From NCBI RefSeq assembly GCF_021049305.1, contig NZ_CP088081.1:2356001-2420000 (forward strand): a DNA stretch of 64,000 nucleotides, written 5' to 3'. Of this stretch, positions 9,441 to 19,037 are shown piece after piece. Position numbers and translations under genes: made by a program. This DNA comes from Ideonella dechloratans (GTDB lineage Bacteria; Pseudomonadota; Gammaproteobacteria; Burkholderiales; Burkholderiaceae_C). How positions within the stretch are numbered: the first letter of the stretch is position 1; every line of letters starts with the position of its first letter. The notes beneath the pieces are model-generated. The model saw only the letters and a program-made list of their open reading frames with translations, searched no databases and was not told where the DNA came from.

Positions 9441-10181
9441 TCAGGCCGACTGCTCGGGCGCCTGCGCCTGCTTGACGCCGCCGAAGCGCCGATCCCGGCG
9501 GGCGAAATCGGCAAAGGCCTTGTCCAGCTCGGCCTCGTCGAAGTCCGGCCAGAGGCAGTCGGTGAAATACAGCTCGGCGTAGGCGAGTTGCCAGAGCAGG
9601 AAATTGCTCACCCGCACCTCGCCGCCCGTGCGGATGAAAAGGTCTGGATCCGGCGCATACGCCAGCGCCATGTGCCGCGACAGCGCTTCCTCGGTCAGCG
9701 CCTCGGGGGCGACGCCTTCGGCCAGCGCGCGCTGGCAGGCCTGGACGATGTCCCAGCGGCCCCCGTAGTTGAAGGCCACCGTCACATGCAGACCCGTGTT
9801 GTGGCGGGTCCGCTCTTCGGCCTCGTTCCAGGCCTGGCGCACCCGTTCCGACACCTTGCTGCGGTCCCCGGCCACGTGGATGCGCACGCCGCGCGATGCC
9901 AGCTTGGCCAGGTACTTCGAGATCCCGACCAGAACGAGGTTCATCAGACCGGACACCTCGTCCTCGGGACGCTTCCAGTTCTCCGAGGAGAAGGCATAGA
10001 CCGTCAGGTACTCGACCCCGCGCGCCTGGCAGTGGTCGATCACCCGCACCACCGTCTCCATGCCGTACTTGTGGCCGAAGATGCGGGGCATGAAGCGCTT
10101 GCGCGCCCAGCGCCCGTTGCCATCCATCACGATGGCGACGTGGCGAGGAATGCTGCCCTCCGGCGAAACCGAGGTGTTCAT
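9441..10181 (-). CDS. uppS: (2E,6E)-farnesyl-diphosphate-specific undecaprenyl diphosphate synthase
   Basis: UppS condenses eight isopentenyl units onto farnesyl diphosphate to make the C55 lipid carrier for peptidoglycan and O-antigen. The 246-residue cis-prenyltransferase shows MDGNGRWA with catalytic Asp20, the GHKYG phosphate-binding loop, FSSENWKRP, and the C-terminal RTGGEVRVSNFLLWQ signature. It follows frr by five bases and precedes cdsA by ten, the usual order. Confidence 0.96.
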   Translation of the reverse strand: MNTSVSPEGSIPRHVAIVMDGNGRWARKRFMPRIFGHKYGMETVVRVIDHCQARGVEYLTVYAFSSENWKRPEDEVSGLMNLVLVGISKYLAKLASRGVRIHVAGDRSKVSERVRQAWNEAEERTRHNTGLHVTVAFNYGGRWDIVQACQRALAEGVAPEALTEEALSRHMALAYAPDPDLFIRTGGEVRVSNFLLWQLAYAELYFTDCLWPDFDEAELDKAFADFARRDRRFGGVKQAQAPEQSA

Positions 10182-10186
10182 CCGGG

Positions 10187-10747
10187 TCAGACGGCCAGGA
10201 TGTCGGCTTCCTTGGCCTGCACCGTCTTGTCGATCTCGGCAATGGTGCGGTCGGTCAGCTTCTGGATGTCGTCCTGCGCGCGGCGCTCGTCATCCTCGGT
10301 GATGGTCTTGTCCTTGAGCAGCTTCTTCAGATGCTCGTTGGCATCGCGGCGCAGGTTGCGCACGGCCACCTTGGCATCCTCGCCTTCGCCGCGGGCGACC
10401 TTGGTCAGCTCCTTGCGGCGCTCTTCGGTCAGCGCGGGCATCGGCACGCGGATCAGATCGCCCTGCGAAGCCGGGTTCAGGCCCAGGTCCGATTCGCGGA
10501 TGGCCTTCTCGATCTTGGAGGCCATGCCCTTTTCCCAGGGCTGCACGCTGATCGTGCGGGCGTCCAGCAGGCTCAGGTTGGCAACCTGGCTCAGAGGCAC
10601 CATGGAACCGTAGTACTCGACATGGACCTGATCCAGGATGCCGGGGTGGGCACGACCGGTGCGGATCTTCTGCAGTTCGTTCTTCAGGGCCTCGACCGAC
10701 TTGGCCATCTTGGTCTCGGCGGTCTTCTTGATGTCAGCAATGGTCAT
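10187..10747 (-). CDS. frr: Ribosome recycling factor
   Basis: Frr works with EF-G to split the post-termination ribosome. The 186-residue protein is at the family's usual length of about 185. It has the long helical stem (domain I, about residues 1-30 and 105-186) and the small beta domain II between, including [11 protein letters not shown] and [12 protein letters not shown]. It lies 23 bases after pyrH, the near-universal pairing in bacteria. Confidence 0.97.
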   Translation of the reverse strand: MTIADIKKTAETKMAKSVEALKNELQKIRTGRAHPGILDQVHVEYYGSMVPLSQVANLSLLDARTISVQPWEKGMASKIEKAIRESDLGLNPASQGDLIRVPMPALTEERRKELTKVARGEGEDAKVAVRNLRRDANEHLKKLLKDKTITEDDERRAQDDIQKLTDRTIAEIDKTVQAKEADILAV

Positions 10748-10770
10748 GATCGTTCGCGTTCCGTGAATCT

Positions 10771-11481
10771 TCAGACGTGCACCAGGGTGCCCTCGTCCTC
10801 ACCCTGCACCACCCGCTTGAGGGCGCCCGGCTTGAAGATGGAAAAGACCTTGATCGGCAGCTTCTGGTCGCGACACAGCGCGAAGGCCGTGGCGTCCAGC
10901 ACCTGCAGGTTCTTGGAGATCGCCTCGTCGAAGCTGATCTGGCTGTAGCGGGTGGCCGAGGGATCCTTCTTCGGGTCGGCGGTGTAGACGCCGTCCACCT
11001 TGGTGGCCTTGAGCACCACCTGGGCACCGATCTCGGCGCCGCGCAGCGCGGCGGCGGTGTCGGTGGTGAAGAAGGGGTTGCCCGTGCCGGCGGCAAAAAT
11101 GACCACCTTGCCCTCTTCGAGGTACTGCAGCGCCTTGGGCCGCACGTAGGGCTCGACCACCTGCTCGATCGAGATGGCGGACATCACGCGGGCGGTCATG
11201 CCTTCCTGGCGCATGGTGTCGGCCAGGGCCAGCGAGTTCATCACCGTGGCCAGCATGCCCATGTAGTCGGCGGTGGCGCGGTCCATGCCCACCGAGCCGC
11301 CGGCCACGCCGCGGAAGATGTTGCCGCCACCGATCACCACAGCCACCTCGCAGCCCATCTCGGTGACCTCCTGCACTTCCTTGACCATGCGGACGATGGT
11401 CGCGCGGTTGATGCCGTAGGCATCGTCGCCCATCAGGGCCTCACCGGACAGTTTGAGCAGGATGCGCTTGTAGGCTGGCAT
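10771..11481 (-). CDS. pyrH: UMP kinase
   Basis: PyrH phosphorylates UMP to UDP, a hexameric enzyme regulated by GTP and UTP in other bacteria. The ATG at 11481, behind GGGGAA, gives 236 residues; the frame stays open further upstream but without family similarity. Motifs of the amino-acid-kinase fold are [10 protein letters not shown] near residue 7, [10 protein letters not shown] near 55, and [17 protein letters not shown] near 135. It lies 100 bases after tsf; that spacer contains a 9-base inverted repeat, listed separately. Confidence 0.97.
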   Translation of the reverse strand: MPAYKRILLKLSGEALMGDDAYGINRATIVRMVKEVQEVTEMGCEVAVVIGGGNIFRGVAGGSVGMDRATADYMGMLATVMNSLALADTMRQEGMTARVMSAISIEQVVEPYVRPKALQYLEEGKVVIFAAGTGNPFFTTDTAAALRGAEIGAQVVLKATKVDGVYTADPKKDPSATRYSQISFDEAISKNLQVLDATAFALCRDQKLPIKVFSIFKPGALKRVVQGEDEGTLVHV

Positions 11482-11527
11482 GCGGGGTTCCCCAGGGCGG
11501 CGTGGATCTCGTGAATCGGCGGAAAGT

Positions 11528-11566
11528 GTACGCGGCTCGCTCCTGGTGAGGGTTGAGGCCGCGTAC
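11528..11566. repeat. Inverted repeat in the tsf-pyrH spacer
   Basis: Two perfect 9-base arms, GTACGCGGC at 11528-11536 and GCCGCGTAC at 11558-11566, are separated by 21 bases. The structure lies in the transcribed spacer between tsf and pyrH. No run of T follows on the minus strand, so it is not a standard terminator. It could stabilise or regulate the pyrH message; the function is unknown. Confidence 0.5.
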
Positions 11567-11581
11567 CGGTCAGGGCCTGGC

Positions 11582-12478
11582 TTACTGGCCCTTGGCGGCA
11601 GCCACCTGGGCAGCCACTTCGGCGGCAAAGTCGTCCACCTTCTTCTCGATGCCTTCGCCCACCACGTACAGGGTAAAGCCCTTCACCGTGGTGTTAGCCG
11701 ACTTCAGGTAGGCGCCCACGGTCTGCTTGCCGTCGGCGGCCTTCACGAAGACCTGGTCCACCAGCGAGACTTCCTTCAGGTACTTCTGCACCGAGCCTTC
11801 GACCATCTTGGCCGCGATCTCGGCCGGCTTGCCGGATTCGGCCGCCTTGGCTTCGGCCACCGAGCGCTCGCGGGCGATCAGGTCGGCCGACACCTCGGCG
11901 GAGGTCAGGGCCACCGGCTTCATGGCGGCGATGTGCATCGCCACATCCTTGGCGGCCACGGCATCGCCGTCGAACTCGACGACCACGCCGATGCGGGTGC
12001 CGTGCAGGTAGGTGGCCAGGGCGCCACCGTTGGCCCAGCGCTGGTAACGGCGGAAGGACATGTTCTCGCCGATCTTGCCGATCAGGCCCTTGCGCACGTC
12101 TTCCAGGGTGGGGCCGAAGCCGTCCTGCGCGTAGGCCAGGGCGCCCAGGGCCGGGATGTCGGCCGGGTTGTGCTTGGCCACCAGCTCGGCAGCAGCCTTG
12201 GCCAGGGCCAGGAAGCTGTCGTTCTTGGTCACGAAGTCGGTTTCGCAGTTGACTTCGATCATCGCGCCGGTGTTGCCGTCGATGAAGGAAGCGACCACGC
12301 CTTCGGCAGTCACGCGGGCGGCAGCCTTGCCGGCCTTGGTGCCCAGCTTGACGCGCAGCAGCTCCTCGGCCTTGGCCATGTCGCCTTCGGCTTCGGTCAG
12401 CGCCTTCTTGCACTCCATCATCGGGGCATCGGTCTTGGCGCGCAGTTCAGCAACCATGCCGGCGGTAATAGCAGCCAT
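11582..12478 (-). CDS. tsf: Elongation factor Ts
   Basis: EF-Ts recharges EF-Tu by exchanging GDP for GTP. From the ATG at 12478 the protein has 298 residues. The N-terminal UBA-like domain contains [12 protein letters not shown] (about residues 20-31), and the EF-Tu contact motif [10 protein letters not shown] is near residue 80. Two core repeats and a short C-terminal module follow. It lies downstream of rpsB, separated by a strong hairpin that could set the S2 to EF-Ts ratio. Confidence 0.97.
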   Translation of the reverse strand: MAAITAGMVAELRAKTDAPMMECKKALTEAEGDMAKAEELLRVKLGTKAGKAAARVTAEGVVASFIDGNTGAMIEVNCETDFVTKNDSFLALAKAAAELVAKHNPADIPALGALAYAQDGFGPTLEDVRKGLIGKIGENMSFRRYQRWANGGALATYLHGTRIGVVVEFDGDAVAAKDVAMHIAAMKPVALTSAEVSADLIARERSVAEAKAAESGKPAEIAAKMVEGSVQKYLKEVSLVDQVFVKAADGKQTVGAYLKSANTTVKGFTLYVVGEGIEKKVDDFAAEVAAQVAAAKGQ

Positions 12479-12548
12479 GTTTCTCTCTCCGTGTGGGGTG
12501 GTTTTCGCAACCACCCGAGGTTCAATCAGAAATCGTTTCGGGGGTGTG

Positions 12549-12572
12549 AAAAAGGGGCTGTAGCAGCCCCTT
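12549..12572 (-). terminator. Rho-independent terminator or attenuator between rpsB and tsf
   Basis: On the minus strand a perfect 7-base GGGGCTG/CAGCCCC stem (12554-12560 and 12564-12570) with a three-base loop is followed directly by a run of five U (plus-strand A-run 12549-12553). It sits between two genes that read the same way, so partial termination is the likely role. Confidence 0.75.
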
Positions 12573-12595
12573 GGTCACTGGCGCGACGCGCCTGC

Positions 12596-13342
12596 TCAGG
12601 CTTCTTCGCTGACTTCGACGAATTCGTCACCGTCGGCGGCCACGGCCTGCACCAACTCGGTGGCAGCATTGGCCTTGCCTTCCAGCACGGCATCAGCCAT
12701 GGCCTTGGCGTACAGCGCCACCGCCTTGGCGGAGTCGTCGTTGCCGGGGATCACGTAGTCCACGCCATCGGGCGAATGGTTGGTGTCCACCACGCCGACC
12801 ACGGGGATGCCCAGCTTCTGGGCTTCGGCCACGGCGATCTTGTGGAAGCCCACGTCGATCACGAAGATGGCGTCCGGCAGAGCGCCCATGTCCTGGATGC
12901 CGCCGATGTCCTTCTCCAGCTTGGCCAGTTCGCGATCGAACAGCAGCGCTTCCTTCTTGATGCGCATTTCGGCGCCAGAGTCCTTCTGGGCCTGCATGTC
13001 CTTCAGCTTCTTCAGCGAGCCCTTGACCGTCTTGAAGTTGGTCAGCATGCCGCCCAGCCAGCGCTGGTCGACATAGGGCATGCCGCAACGGGCGGCTTCC
13101 ATGGCCACCACATCACGCGCCTGACGCTTGGTGCCCACGAACAGGATGGTGCCGCGCTTGGCCGACAGCTGACGTACGAACTTCAGGGCTTCCTCGAACT
13201 TCGGCAGCGTCTTTTCGAGGTTGATGATGTGGATCTTGTTGCGATGACCGTAGATGAACGGGGCCATCTTGGGGTTCCAGAAGCGGGTTTGGTGACCGAA
13301 GTGGACACCGGCTTCCAGCATTTCGCGCATAGAAACGGACAT
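12596..13342 (-). CDS. rpsB: 30S ribosomal protein S2
   Basis: S2 is a late-binding small-subunit protein. I chose the ATG at 13342, which follows TTGGAG and gives 248 residues starting [19 protein letters not shown], the normal N-terminus; the frame is open four codons further. Conserved segments [26 protein letters not shown] and [14 protein letters not shown] are present. The C-terminus ends in an acidic tail. A leader of about 175 bases separates it from a good predicted promoter, which would fit S2 autoregulation, though no specific S2-binding fold was identified. Confidence 0.97.
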   Translation of the reverse strand: MSVSMREMLEAGVHFGHQTRFWNPKMAPFIYGHRNKIHIINLEKTLPKFEEALKFVRQLSAKRGTILFVGTKRQARDVVAMEAARCGMPYVDQRWLGGMLTNFKTVKGSLKKLKDMQAQKDSGAEMRIKKEALLFDRELAKLEKDIGGIQDMGALPDAIFVIDVGFHKIAVAEAQKLGIPVVGVVDTNHSPDGVDYVIPGNDDSAKAVALYAKAMADAVLEGKANAATELVQAVAADGDEFVEVSEEA

Positions 13343-13820
13343 GGAGTACTCCAAAGGTTGGGTCTAGAAGCCCGGCCTTGATTGCCGGCCCGCAGCTCAG
13401 CCGCAGGCAACGCGCAACACCTTGAGAGGCCGGGTTCGCGATTGAGGCAGCCACCACCGTGGCGACCACCTGCCTACCCCGCCAGCACGCCTTCCTGGCG
13501 CCTCCGTCGAGGTAAACCCAAAGATTGTATCAGAAACCTCCCGACCTCTGGCATGGAGCCGACCGAGAAGCCGCCAGGCGCGCGGAACCGTGAGCAAACG
13601 CAAGGCACAATGCCAGTTGTCAACAACGCGACGCCGGGCGACACGCCACCGCTGCACGGCGGTGGCTGCCTGGCGGGATGGTGGGTCATGTGCCCGCCCC
13701 TGCCGCCCGCGGCTTCTCCGATGCAATCCCGGTTCCAGACCTGCCCGCTGCCACAGCCTCGCCTGTGCTTCAGCACACCCCGCCCTTCCCTCGTCGACCC
13801 ATCCATCTGGAGCCACTGAC
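13343..13820. other. Intergenic region between rpsB and the divergent oxidoreductase gene
   Basis: This 478-base stretch holds no convincing gene. The rpsB half contains the predicted rpsB promoter and its leader, with several G+C-rich inverted repeats. The half nearest the oxidoreductase has only a GGAG ribosome site at 13808-13811 and no clear promoter hexamers. Confidence 0.6.
13524..13532 (-). promoter_or_regulatory. Predicted extended -10 promoter of rpsB-tsf
   Basis: On the minus strand the sequence reads TGATACAAT, an extended -10 (TGn plus TACAAT, five of six matching TATAAT). No good -35 exists at 17 bases, as is common for extended -10 promoters. Transcription would start near 13517, leaving a leader of about 175 bases. 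Confidence 0.6.
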
Positions 13821-15035
13821 ATGCACATCGGCATCGTGGGCGCCGGTTTCGTCGGCGTGTGCACAGCACTGCAACTGTCCTTGCGCGGTCACCGGGTGGA
13901 GGTGTTCGAACGCCGTGGCGGCATTGCCACGGAATCCAGTTTCGCCGGCGCCGGCGTGCTGTGTCCGACCGCACTGCCCAGCTTGGCGCAGCATCCGCAC
14001 TGGCGGCGTCGCAGCCCCTGGAATGCGCAGGCCCGGCGGCAGGCCCGCGCACGCAGGCAGGCCGACTGGCTGGCGCGACAACAGGTGCTGGCACGGCTGT
14101 TCGAGCTGGGCGAGCACTGGCTGGAACAGCTGGAGGCGGAACACCGCCTGGAATGCGAGCAAACGCGGGGCTGGCTGGTCCTGCGGCCGGACGAGCGCAG
14201 CCTCAGGCAGTCCGATGCCGACGCCGCCCACCTGACCAGCCTGGGCCTGCCCCACCAGATCCTCGGTCCGGATGAACTGGCGAGCGCCGAACCTGCACTC
14301 GCCAGCGCGCGCCCCGCTGCGGGGGGGCTCTGGCTGCCGCAGATCCGGGTGGTGAACACCCGGCAACTGGCCCAGCAGCTGCGGCTGCTGGCACAACAGA
14401 CGGGCACACGCTTTCACCTCAACACGGAGGTGGAGGACATCGACCCCCGACACCCCACCTGGTTGAGCCACGGCGGCCCGGGCGCGGGGCCGCGCCAGGA
14501 GACCCGCTTCGATGCGGTGGTGCTCTGCACCGGCACCGCCTCCATCCCCTGGCTGAGGGCCCAGGGCCTGCGGCTGCCCCTGCAGGCCGCACCGGGCTGC
14601 TCCTTGACCGCGCCGCTGCACCTGCCCGAAGCCATGCCCGACCCGGCCCCCCGCGGGGCCATCACCGATGCCCAGACCGGCCTCACCCTGTCCCGCATGG
14701 GCGAGCGGGTGCGGATCACCGATCCCTGGGCCGATCTCTCCCCCAATGGGCGCCCCGCCATCCAGACCCAACGCCGGATGTACGCGACGCTGGAGCGCTG
14801 GTTCCCGGAGGCCGGACACGGCAACCCCGCACAGGCCTGGCAAGGCACGCGCGCCAAGCTGCCCGACGACGCCCCGGTGCTTGGCCCCAGCCCCTGGCCC
14901 GGCCTGTGGCTGAACCTGGGTCATGGCGATCAGGGCAGCGCACTCGCCGGCGGCTGCGCCCAACTGCTGGCCAACGCCCTCGAAGGACGCCCCGCGCTGG
15001 AAGGACAGGATCTGCTGGGCTGCACACGCTGGTGA
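13821..15035 (+). CDS. FAD-dependent oxidoreductase, DadA family (D-amino acid dehydrogenase-like)
   Basis: The 404-residue protein starts with a Rossmann FAD-binding motif, GIVGAGFVGVCTALQL (residues 3-18), closed by the ribose-binding acid in VEVFER. The C-terminal GHGDQGSALAGG matches the second flavin loop of the DAO/DadA family. Such enzymes oxidise D-amino acids and pass electrons to quinones or other acceptors, but the substrate here is unknown. ATG 13821 follows TGGAG at nine bases; longer in-frame extension upstream looks non-coding. It is followed after 53 bases by nnr on the same strand and interrupts the minus-strand housekeeping order. Confidence 0.8.
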   Translation: MHIGIVGAGFVGVCTALQLSLRGHRVEVFERRGGIATESSFAGAGVLCPTALPSLAQHPHWRRRSPWNAQARRQARARRQADWLARQQVLARLFELGEHWLEQLEAEHRLECEQTRGWLVLRPDERSLRQSDADAAHLTSLGLPHQILGPDELASAEPALASARPAAGGLWLPQIRVVNTRQLAQQLRLLAQQTGTRFHLNTEVEDIDPRHPTWLSHGGPGAGPRQETRFDAVVLCTGTASIPWLRAQGLRLPLQAAPGCSLTAPLHLPEAMPDPAPRGAITDAQTGLTLSRMGERVRITDPWADLSPNGRPAIQTQRRMYATLERWFPEAGHGNPAQAWQGTRAKLPDDAPVLGPSPWPGLWLNLGHGDQGSALAGGCAQLLANALEGRPALEGQDLLGCTRW

Positions 15036-15088
15036 GCCCCGGCGGGCGCGGGGGTGACAGCAGCCCGGACGACCGCCACACTCGCGGC

Positions 15089-16651
15089 ATGGCTCTTCTC
15101 CCCGTTCTCGCTCCGGCCCGGCTGCATCTGCCCGGCCGAGCACTGCCAGTGCACGACACCGCCGCCTCGCGCCAGATCGAGGCCCGCGCGCTGCAAGCGC
15201 AGACCGAGGCCGGCCAACTGATGGCCAGGGCCGGCCTGGCCGTCGCGCGGCTGGCCCTGACCCTGGGCCGACCGGAGGGCACCTTCTGGGTCCTGTGCGG
15301 CCCAGGCAACAATGGCGGCGATGGTCTGGTGGCCGCCCGCTGGCTGCATCGGCAGGGGCATGCTGTGCGCGTGATCCTGGCCGGCTCACCCGAGCAACTG
15401 CCGGCCGATGCGCGACAAGCCTTCATCGATGCCCAGGCCGCCGGCGTGCCCTTCGCGGAGGCCCTGCCGCCCCACCCGTTTCGCGCCCGCGCGGTGATCG
15501 ATGCCTTGCTCGGGCTGGGGCAGACCCGCCCCCTTGAAGGCCGCTTGGCCGAACTGGCGCGGTGGAGCAACGAACAGACCGGCCCGGTGTTGTCGGTGGA
15601 CCTGCCCAGCGGCATGAACGGCGACACCGGTCAACCCACCGGCGACGTGACGGTACGGGCCCAGGCCACCCTGTCCCTGCTGACCCTCAAGCCCGGCCTG
15701 TTCACCGGCCAAGGACGGGACCTGGCTGGTGCGCTGTGGTGGGACGATCTGGGCGCCCATCCGAATCAGGAGCCAGGCCCCGCGACGGCCTGGATCACGG
15801 GGGAGGAAGATGCCCGGTCCCTCTACCCCCCGAGGCAACATGGCCAGCACAAGGGCAGCTTCGGCGACCTCTGGGTGCTGGCAGGTGCCCGCGGCATGAC
15901 CGGCGCCGCACTGCTGGCGGGGAGGTCCGGTCTGGCCGGCGGTGCCGGGCGCGTCTACGTCAGCCTGCTCGACCAGCACCCGCCGCTGGACTGTGACCCG
16001 GTGCACCCGGAGCTGATGTTCCGGCGGCCCGATGCCTGGCAGGCCCCGGACGTGCTGGAGAGCGCCACCGTGGTGTGTGGATGCGGCGGCGGTGACGCCG
16101 TTCGCCTGCTGCTGCCCGAAGTCCTGGCCAGGGCGCGCCGTCTGGTGCTGGACGCAGACGGGCTGAACGCCGTGGCGGCCGATGGCGGATTGCAGGATGC
16201 CTTGCGCGCACGGGCCGATCGCGGACTCGTCACCGTCCTGACCCCCCACCCCCTGGAGGCCGCGCGCCTGGCCGGCCGCAGCAGCAGCGCGATCCAGGCA
16301 GACCGCATCGCCCATGCCCGGGCGCTGGCCGCGCAGCTGCGCGCCGTGGTGCTGCTCAAGGGTTCAGGCACGGTGGTGGCCACGCCCATGGATAGCTGCT
16401 GGATCAATCCGACCGGGCACGGCGGGCTGGCCTGCCCGGGCAGCGGCGACATCCTGGCCGGCTGGCTGGGGGCAACCTGGTCCGCCCAGCCGGCCTCGGG
16501 CGATGCGGTGACCGATGCCGCCCGGGTCGCGGCAGCATCGGCGTGGCTGCACGGCCGCGCGGCCATGCAGGCCCAGCCCAGGCCCCATGGGCCCGTTCTG
16601 GCCGACACGCTGATCGCCGCCATGGCTGGGCAACTGAACGCCGGCGCCTAG
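15089..16651 (+). CDS. nnr: Bifunctional NAD(P)H-hydrate epimerase / ADP-dependent dehydratase Nnr
   Basis: Nnr repairs hydrated NADH and NADPH: the N-terminal YjeF_N domain epimerises R- and S-NAD(P)HX, and the C-terminal ribokinase-like domain dehydrates the S form using ADP. The 520-residue fusion shows GPGNNGGDG at residues 71-79 and VDLPSGMNGDTG in the first domain. GSGDILAG at residues 451-458, with catalytic Asp454, lies in the second. ATG 15089 lacks a strong ribosome site but gives the right N-terminus. No terminator with a T-run is seen on the plus strand after it. Confidence 0.92.
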   Translation: MALLPVLAPARLHLPGRALPVHDTAASRQIEARALQAQTEAGQLMARAGLAVARLALTLGRPEGTFWVLCGPGNNGGDGLVAARWLHRQGHAVRVILAGSPEQLPADARQAFIDAQAAGVPFAEALPPHPFRARAVIDALLGLGQTRPLEGRLAELARWSNEQTGPVLSVDLPSGMNGDTGQPTGDVTVRAQATLSLLTLKPGLFTGQGRDLAGALWWDDLGAHPNQEPGPATAWITGEEDARSLYPPRQHGQHKGSFGDLWVLAGARGMTGAALLAGRSGLAGGAGRVYVSLLDQHPPLDCDPVHPELMFRRPDAWQAPDVLESATVVCGCGGGDAVRLLLPEVLARARRLVLDADGLNAVAADGGLQDALRARADRGLVTVLTPHPLEAARLAGRSSSAIQADRIAHARALAAQLRAVVLLKGSGTVVATPMDSCWINPTGHGGLACPGSGDILAGWLGATWSAQPASGDAVTDAARVAAASAWLHGRAAMQAQPRPHGPVLADTLIAAMAGQLNAGA

Positions 16652-16667
16652 CGGCCCGGCCGCCGCC

Positions 16668-16704
16668 AAAAACAAGGGCGGCCCCCTCTTCGGCGGACCG
16701 CCCT
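16668..16704 (-). terminator. Terminator of rnr
   Basis: On the minus strand the arms AGGGCGG and CCGCCCT (plus 16698-16704 and 16675-16681) are followed by TTGTTTTT. It lies between the convergent rnr and nnr genes and should end the rnr transcript. Confidence 0.6.
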
Positions 16705-16728
16705 GGCCTCGGAGCCTCGTCGGCAGGC

Positions 16729-18963
16729 TCAGCGTCGCTTGCCGGCACTCTTGCGCCCTGCCCCCGCGCCCCGCTCAGCATCCCCCGCGCCCTTGGTGGA
16801 GGCGGCTTCGCCCTTGCGGGTGGGGCGGCCGGGCTTGCTCCTCGCCGCCTTGGTGGCACGTTTGTGAGCGCGGTCGACGGCCTCCAGCTCGGCCAACTCC
16901 TCGGTGGCCTTCTTGCCTGCGCCCCGCGCCGGTCCCTGCGCCGCCGCCCCCTTGCGACCGACGGCGCCGGAGCGCACGTCCTCGCCTTCGCGCACCATGC
17001 GGAAGTCGATGCGGCGCCCATCCAGGTCCACACGGCTGACCTGGATGCGAACCCGGGTTCCGATGGCATAGCGCACACCGGTCCGCTCGCCGCGCAGCTC
17101 CTGGCGCACCTCGTCGAAGCGGAAGTACTCGCCGCCCAGTTCGGTGATATGAACCAGACCCTCGACGTAGAGCGCATCCAGCGTCACGAAGACGCCGAAG
17201 CTGGTGACCGCGGTCACCGAGCCGCTGAACTCCTCGCCCAGGCGCTCGCGCATGTAGCGGCACTTGAGCCAGGCCTCCACATCACGGGAGGCCTCGTCCG
17301 CCCGCCGCTCGTTGGCACTGCAGTGCAGGCCAGCAGCTTCCCAGCGCTCGGTCTCGACCAACTGGACCTTGGTGGGCTTGCCGTTCTTGCGCGATGGCGC
17401 CGGCCCCAGTTCGCCCTTGCCCAGGTGATAGCGCTTGCCCGCCAGGATGGCCTTGAGCACCCGGTGCACCAGCAGATCGGGATAGCGCCGGATGGGGCTG
17501 GTGAAGTGGGCGTAGGCCTCGTAGGCCAGCCCGAAGTGGCCACTGTTGACCGGCGTGTAGAGCGCCTGCTGCATGGTCCGCAACAGCATGGTGTGGATCT
17601 GCGCGGCATCCACCCGGTCCTTGGTGGCCTCGGCGATGGCCTGGAACTCGGCCGGCGTGGGCTCTTCGCTCAGGGACAGCCCGATGCCCTGGGCCTTCAG
17701 GTAGTTCTGCAGGGCCAGGCGCTTCTCGGGCGTGGGGCCCTCGTGCACACGGAACAGGCAGGGATGCTGGTGCACATTGATGAAGTCGGCCGCGCAGACA
17801 TTGGCCGCCAGCATGGCCTCTTCGATCAGCCGGTGCGCGTCGTTGCGCACCCGGGGCACGATCTTCTCGATGCGGCCGTTCTCGTCGCAGACGATCTGCG
17901 TCTCGGTGGTGTCGAAATCGACCGCGCCGCGACGCTCACGGGACTTGAGCAGCGCCCGGTAGACCTCGTGGAGTTGCAGCAGTTGCGGCAGCAGCGCGGC
18001 ACGCCGGGTGGCCTCCGGCCCGCGCGTGTTGCTCAGGGCCGCGGCCACCTCGGTGTAGGTCAGGCGCGCGTGCGAGCAGATCACCCCGGGATAGAACTGG
18101 TAAGCCGTCACCTCCCCCAGGTCGCTCACCACCATGTCGCAGACCATGGTCAACCGGTCCACCTCGGGATTGAGCGAACACAGGCCATTGGAGAGCTTCT
18201 CCGGCAGCATGGGAATGACCCGCCGCGGGAAGTACACCGAGGTGGCACGCTCGTAGGCATCGCGATCCAGCGGCTCCCCCGGCTTGACGTAGTGCGACAC
18301 ATCGGCAATGGCCACCAGCAGGCGCCAACCCTTGATCGCCTTGGCCCCGCGGCCACTGCTGAAGGGCTCGCAGTACACCGCATCATCGAAGTCGCGCGCG
18401 TCTTCGCCATCGATGGTGACGAAGGGCACGTCGCGCAGGTCCACCCGCTGCTTCAGGTCGGCCGGTTTGAGCTTCTCGGGCAGCGCCGCCGCCTGGGACA
18501 GGGTCTCCGGCGAGAAGCGATGCGGCACCTCGTACTTGCGCACCGCGATCTCGATCTCCATGCCGGGATCGTCGATCTCGCCCAGCACCTCGCTGACCCG
18601 CCCCACGGGCTGGGAATACATCGAAGCAGGCTCGGTGAGCTCCACCGCCACCACCTGCCCCACCGAGGCGTTGGCAATGCCGTTCTTCGGGATCAGGATG
18701 TCCTGGCCGTAACGGCGGTCTTCGGGCGCCACCAGCCAGACGCCGTTCTCGAAGAGCAGACGGCCGATGATGGGCACCTTGCGACGTTCGAGAATGTCGA
18801 CCACCCGCCCCTCGGGCCGCCCCTTGCGGTCCAGACGCTGGATGCGCACCCGCACGCGGTCGCGGTGCAGCACCGCCCGCATTTCCTGGGGAGACAGGTA
18901 GATGTCTCCTTCGCCATCGTCACGGCGGACGAAGCCGTGGCCATCGCGGTGCCCCATCACCAC
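16729..18963 (-). CDS. rnr: Ribonuclease R, N-terminally short
   Basis: RNase R is a 3'-to-5' exoribonuclease that degrades structured RNA and takes part in rRNA quality control and trans-translation. From the earliest standard start (GTG 18963) it has 744 residues. Visible parts are cold-shock domains beginning at GHRDGHGF, the RNB catalytic domain with TIDGEDARDFDDAVY (metal-binding Asp residues about 185-194), an S1 domain near 640-710, and a Lys/Arg-rich tail. The catalytic motif is about 87 residues nearer the N-terminus than in E. coli, so the helix-turn-helix domain is absent. The upstream frame still looks coding to about 19029 but contains no ATG, GTG or TTG; an ATT there follows AGGA at seven bases. 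The true start is unresolved. Confidence 0.92.
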   Translation of the reverse strand: MVMGHRDGHGFVRRDDGEGDIYLSPQEMRAVLHRDRVRVRIQRLDRKGRPEGRVVDILERRKVPIIGRLLFENGVWLVAPEDRRYGQDILIPKNGIANASVGQVVAVELTEPASMYSQPVGRVSEVLGEIDDPGMEIEIAVRKYEVPHRFSPETLSQAAALPEKLKPADLKQRVDLRDVPFVTIDGEDARDFDDAVYCEPFSSGRGAKAIKGWRLLVAIADVSHYVKPGEPLDRDAYERATSVYFPRRVIPMLPEKLSNGLCSLNPEVDRLTMVCDMVVSDLGEVTAYQFYPGVICSHARLTYTEVAAALSNTRGPEATRRAALLPQLLQLHEVYRALLKSRERRGAVDFDTTETQIVCDENGRIEKIVPRVRNDAHRLIEEAMLAANVCAADFINVHQHPCLFRVHEGPTPEKRLALQNYLKAQGIGLSLSEEPTPAEFQAIAEATKDRVDAAQIHTMLLRTMQQALYTPVNSGHFGLAYEAYAHFTSPIRRYPDLLVHRVLKAILAGKRYHLGKGELGPAPSRKNGKPTKVQLVETERWEAAGLHCSANERRADEASRDVEAWLKCRYMRERLGEEFSGSVTAVTSFGVFVTLDALYVEGLVHITELGGEYFRFDEVRQELRGERTGVRYAIGTRVRIQVSRVDLDGRRIDFRMVREGEDVRSGAVGRKGAAAQGPARGAGKKATEELAELEAVDRAHKRATKAARSKPGRPTRKGEAASTKGAGDAERGAGAGRKSAGKRR

Positions 18964-19007
18964 ACCGTCGACATCGCCCAGAGAGGCGGCGACCGGCGCC
19001 GAAGTGC

Positions 19008-19037
19008 TTGTGTTCTGTTTTGTTTTAATGGTATAGT
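19008..19037 (+). promoter_or_regulatory. Promoter of tRNA-Leu(CAG)
   Basis: TTGTGT at 19008-19013 and TATAGT at 19032-19037 are separated by 18 bases, matching sigma-70 elements. Transcription would begin near 19044, about 55 bases before the tRNA. The elements overlap the presumed start region of the divergent rnr gene. Confidence 0.6.

Noticed and set aside
13343..13517. Possible riboswitch in the rpsB leader
   Set aside because: The leader has G+C-rich repeats, but none matches a known riboswitch core that I can recognise. Autoregulation by S2 is only a guess from gene identity.
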